Shown: positions 4,835-6,720 of the stretch, piece by piece
How positions within the stretch are numbered: the first letter of the stretch is position 1
How the letters are laid out: each line of letters begins with the position of its first letter
Source: DATIBL01 sp035457505
GTDB lineage: Bacteria; Patescibacteriota; Minisyncoccia; Phycocordibacterales; UBA6899
Length of the DNA stretch: 6,720 bases
Direction: 5' to 3'
Assembly: GCA_035457505.1 (NCBI GenBank)
Contig: DATIBL010000014.1
Coordinates: 1-6,720 of the forward strand
Notes under the pieces: generated by a model
Database searches by the model: none
Told to the model about the DNA's origin: nothing
Seen by the model: the letters and a program-made list of their open reading frames with translations, nothing else
Translations under genes and position numbers: made by a program

Positions 4835-5998
4835 TTAGCGCACAGGGACGATGCGGAAGATCCGGTCATCGTCGGCGCTTGGGGTGCCGCGTCCGTCGCG
4901 GTTTGAAGTCGAGAAGTAGATCGCGCCATCAGGGCCAGCGGCGACTGCACGGATACGGCCGAAGGCGACCCCCGGAAGCTTCTCGGCAGTCTCGATGATG
5001 TCGGGCTCGCCTGGGACGAAGCTGATACGCACAAGTCCTTCGCCTTTGAGTGCGCCAAAGAAGAGATCGCCCGTGAACTGCGGGAGCGATGTCGCGGTGT
5101 AGAAGAGCGCTGATGCTGGGGCTTCGGCCGGAGTGAATGTGCGGAGCGGAGCGACGGTCCCTTCTGCAACGTTCTCGTGCGAAACGATCGGCCAGCCATA
5201 GTTGGCGCCTTTTGCGATGCGGTTGATCTCGTCGCCGCCTGCGGGGCCGTCGATAAGCGAAGGGCCGTGCTCTGTCGAATACATGAGCCCGTTCGCGTCC
5301 CAGGTGACTCCCTGCGGATTGCGATGGCCGTAGCTCCAGGTGAGGGAATTTGGGAACGGATTGTCGTCCGGGATCGCACCGTTCCGCTCTGCGCGAAGGA
5401 TCTTGCCCGCTGTTGCACGGATATCCTGAGCCAGCGTTTTCTCCGTTGCATCGCCCATCGTGATGTAGAGTTTTTCATCGGGGCCGAAGGCTAGCGCGCA
5501 TCCGGCGTGATATGCGGCCGAAGGGGAGAGCTCGAGAAGAATCTGGTCGCGCTCAACCTTGTCGCCGCGGTCGGAGAGGCGCTCGATCCTGTTGGCGAGA
5601 CCGGTCTCGGATTCGACGGTATAGCAGACGTAGAGGTAGTGATTGTCACGATAGGCCGGATCGACGGCGAGACCCATGAGCCCTTGCTCGGCTCCGATCG
5701 AAACAGGAAGCGTGAGCAGGGGATCGCTTGCGAGCGTGCCGTTTACGATCGCACGAATACGCCCAGGCCGCTCGGTGACCAGCATGCGATCTTCTCCGGT
5801 CCAGACGATCGCCCACGGAACTTCGAGTCCGCTTGCAACGGTCTCGATCGCAAATGTGCTCGCGTCGCTCGACGGCCCTTCCGTAAGAGCATGTTTCCCG
5901 AGCGCAAGGTATCCGGCGGCAAAATACGCGATGACAAAAGCTGCGGCCGCAGAACATACCGCGAGCACGAAGAGCACGATCTTTGCTGTGCGGGTCAT
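4835..5998 (-). CDS. membrane-anchored PQQ-dependent sugar dehydrogenase (Asd/YliI-like)
   Basis: This 387-aa protein has an N-terminal hydrophobic helix (about 7-33), then a six-bladed beta-propeller of the glucose/sorbosone dehydrogenase family. These enzymes oxidise aldose sugars with pyrroloquinoline quinone and calcium, outside the cytoplasm. Family motifs in order are VPWAIVW (60-66), QGLMGLAVDP (105-114), the catalytic-His segment HAGCALAFGPDEKLY (164-178), and GKILR (198-202). YGHRNPQG (223-230) supplies the PQQ-binding Arg226 and Asn227. YSTEHGP (240-246), GDEINRI (255-261), LKGEGLVRI (317-325) with Lys318, and GRIRAVAAGPDGAIYFST (347-364) complete the set. The usual H-x-G-G-R segment reads HAGCA here, losing an otherwise common Arg. 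Substrate is unknown, and no PQQ synthesis genes are in the window. The start overlaps the stop of the upstream gene as ATGA, so the two are translationally coupled. The end converges on dnaX. Confidence 0.9.
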   Translation of the reverse strand: MTRTAKIVLFVLAVCSAAAAFVIAYFAAGYLALGKHALTEGPSSDASTFAIETVASGLEVPWAIVWTGEDRMLVTERPGRIRAIVNGTLASDPLLTLPVSIGAEQGLMGLAVDPAYRDNHYLYVCYTVESETGLANRIERLSDRGDKVERDQILLELSPSAAYHAGCALAFGPDEKLYITMGDATEKTLAQDIRATAGKILRAERNGAIPDDNPFPNSLTWSYGHRNPQGVTWDANGLMYSTEHGPSLIDGPAGGDEINRIAKGANYGWPIVSHENVAEGTVAPLRTFTPAEAPASALFYTATSLPQFTGDLFFGALKGEGLVRISFVPGEPDIIETAEKLPGVAFGRIRAVAAGPDGAIYFSTSNRDGRGTPSADDDRIFRIVPVR

Positions 5999-6399
5999 AT
6001 CCAGCCCTCTTTGCGATACCGGGAAATACCGGTGCGAAGCATGCGCTTGATGTCGGCGATGATCTTGGGGTCGAGTGCGGTGACGTTGAGGCAGGATTTG
6101 CCCTTCTTTGCGCGAATGAGCTCCGGGTGCGTCGGCATGATCTCCTTGGGATGCGAATACATCGGCATGAGATACACGCCGACGAAGTGCTTTTGCAGTA
6201 TGACGCCTGCGACGTATGTCTTCTGCGCAGCTCTGCGGCCAATCGCAACCTCCTTCTTGCCGTAAAGGTGGTGTTCGGGCTTCTTGGTGCCGCCTTTGCC
6301 GGTGAGGACGTGGTCGTGGAGTTCAAGCCCCGAGCGTGCCTGTTCGGAGAGTATTCCCGTGATCCGGGCGAAGATGTCGTCCAAGTCTGTTTCCTGCAT
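5995..6399 (-). CDS. DUF1801/YdhG-like small protein
   Basis: This 134-aa soluble protein has no signal peptide or membrane segment. The C-terminal half has the pattern KTYVAGVILQKHFVGVYLMP (60-79), then PELIRAKKGKSCLNV (92-106), and ends in a helix with RYRKEGWI. This matches by recollection a widespread uncharacterised family (typically VSFHLMPVY, then PELKKRMQGKSCFNF, then a C-terminal FERYR helix), related to DUF1801/YdhG-type domains. The conserved GKSCLN (100-105) is its hallmark. Function is unknown. The stop codon overlaps the start of the PQQ dehydrogenase gene (ATGA at 5995-5998 on the minus strand), so both are made from one message. The ATG is supported by a -10 box eight bases upstream. 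Confidence 0.8.
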   Translation of the reverse strand: MQETDLDDIFARITGILSEQARSGLELHDHVLTGKGGTKKPEHHLYGKKEVAIGRRAAQKTYVAGVILQKHFVGVYLMPMYSHPKEIMPTHPELIRAKKGKSCLNVTALDPKIIADIKRMLRTGISRYRKEGWI

Positions 6400-6407
6400 A
6401 CTTTTCC

Positions 6408-6436
6408 ATTCTATGGATGCCGCACCGCTCTGGCTA
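6408..6436 (-). promoter_or_regulatory. promoter of the DUF1801-like/PQQ dehydrogenase operon
   Basis: On the minus strand TAGAAT (6413-6408, 5 of 6 matches) lies eight bases before the ATG at 6399. TAGCCA (6436-6431, 4 of 6) stands 17 bases upstream as the -35 box. The untranslated leader would be about 0-2 bases, again without a Shine-Dalgarno sequence. Confidence 0.6.
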
Positions 6437-6502
6437 TGGACAGCAAGATTGAAAGATGTTCTTGTGTGCTCGACTTCGGGCGTCGCGTTCGAAGCAGCTG
6501 TG

Positions 6503-6530
6503 TTGTTGTGGCGGAAAAATGTGCTATTCT
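6503..6530 (+). promoter_or_regulatory. extended -10 promoter facing right
   Basis: TTGTTG (6503-6508, -35 candidate), a 16-base spacer, then TGC-TATTCT (6522-6530), an extended -10 with 4 of 6 matches. The predicted +1 is near G6537, which is also the first base of a 9-bp hairpin stem. Unlike the other promoters here, no start codon of a plausible gene follows closely. Confidence 0.45.
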
Positions 6531-6536
6531 GGCCCT

Positions 6537-6720
6537 GTTACGGCTCTCGCGGTGACCGGGAAAGCTGTAACACAAAGCCCCTCTCCGTCACTTCAGAAAG
6601 CAATGGCGGGCAAGTCGGTAAAACATTGCGGGATCGTCTAAAGGTAAGCGGAGCTTCTTTGAGCGTCGCTCGCGTCAGGAATATGCATGCTGCATCTTCC
6701 GCCGCTCGCTCGCTCAAATA
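6537..6720 (+). ncRNA. candidate structured RNA or structured leader, cut by window end
   Basis: No convincing protein gene is seen in 6414-6720. Starting at the predicted +1, complementary segments occur in a nested order. GTTACGGCT (6537-6545) pairs with AGCTGTAAC (6563-6571) with one G-U. CTCCGT (6583-6588) pairs with GCGGAG (6648-6653). Inside that pair, GCAATG (6600-6605) pairs with CATTGC (6624-6629). TTTGAGCG (6658-6665) pairs with CGCTCAAA (6711-6718), enclosing GGAAtATGCA/TGCATcTTCC (6678-6700). This could be a small RNA of about 180 bases ending in a terminator-like hairpin, or the leader of a gene beyond the window. It does not match tRNA, tmRNA, SRP RNA, RNase P or a riboswitch that I can recognise. 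The fold was read by eye and individual stems may be chance. Confidence 0.3.

Noticed and set aside
5507..6265. Long plus-strand frame (252 codons) opposite the dehydrogenase and DUF1801-like genes
   Set aside because: It is an antisense shadow of two well-supported minus-strand genes, with no family motif.
6456..6641. Plus-strand 61-codon frame before the candidate RNA
   Set aside because: It has unusual composition, spans a promoter and a hairpin, has no promoter at its start, and matches no recognised family.
6627..6650. tRNA-like 5' half: GGGATCGTCTAAAGGTAAG resembles the start of a Gln/Glu-type tRNA
   Set aside because: The D-stem does not close (AGCG cannot pair with GTCT), and no proper anticodon stem or T-arm follows within the expected distance.
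6538..6720. Minus-strand frame open from the right window edge to a TAA at 6538-6540 (about 60 codons), possibly the end of a gene
   Set aside because: The translated segment shows no recognisable motif, is rich in Arg, Ser and Pro as in random GC-rich frames, and runs through several plus-strand hairpins. It cannot be excluded without sequence beyond the window.

Overview
The window looks like a piece of a streamlined bacterial chromosome, most likely a member of the Patescibacteria (candidate phyla radiation, Parcubacteria-like). This is inferred from four things: the flavour of the Dus and DnaX proteins, a minimal DnaX, many small lineage-specific proteins, and genes that start directly behind -10 boxes with no Shine-Dalgarno sequence. 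TGA is used as a stop (dnaX and the gene at 5995-6399), so the standard bacterial code applies and the UGA-as-glycine lineages are unlikely. No phage, transposon or CRISPR signature is seen.

Region 1 (1-1649): a leaderless tRNA-dihydrouridine synthase gene, then a small membrane-anchored, cysteine-containing hypothetical protein with its own extended -10 promoter. Region 2 (1650-2974): a compact same-strand cluster of four small proteins that ends in a strong intrinsic terminator. In order they are a one-TM DUF948/YtxG-like protein, a TM plus Lys/Ala-rich YtxH-like or histone-H1-like protein, a 57-aa metallothionein-like cysteine-rich peptide, and a very acidic 89-aa protein. Region 3 (2975-3771): a locally AT-richer stretch with an inverted repeat, a possible 24-aa hydrophobic peptide, a small secreted protein with its own terminator, and two remarkable intergenic palindromes (42 bp perfect and 27 bp) built from related units.

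Region 4 (3772-5998): dnaX, encoding a short clamp-loader subunit with no zinc-binding cysteines and no tau-specific C-terminus. It converges, with a single base between the stop codons, on a minus-strand gene for a membrane-anchored PQQ-dependent (Asd/YliI-like) sugar dehydrogenase. Region 5 (5995-6413): a DUF1801-like small protein lies upstream of the dehydrogenase and overlaps it by ATGA, making a two-gene operon from a near-leaderless promoter. Region 6 (6414-6720): no convincing protein gene. It holds a forward extended -10 promoter followed at the predicted +1 by a series of complementary segments, a candidate structured RNA that is cut by the window edge.

The genes do not form one pathway. 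The best-supported functional themes are tRNA modification, the replication clamp loader, a periplasmic oxidase-type dehydrogenase, and a cluster of small envelope or nucleoid-like proteins of unknown role. The most noteworthy points are the recurrent leaderless promoter geometry, the cysteine-rich peptide, the zinc-less DnaX, the related palindromes, and the possible structured RNA at the right end.
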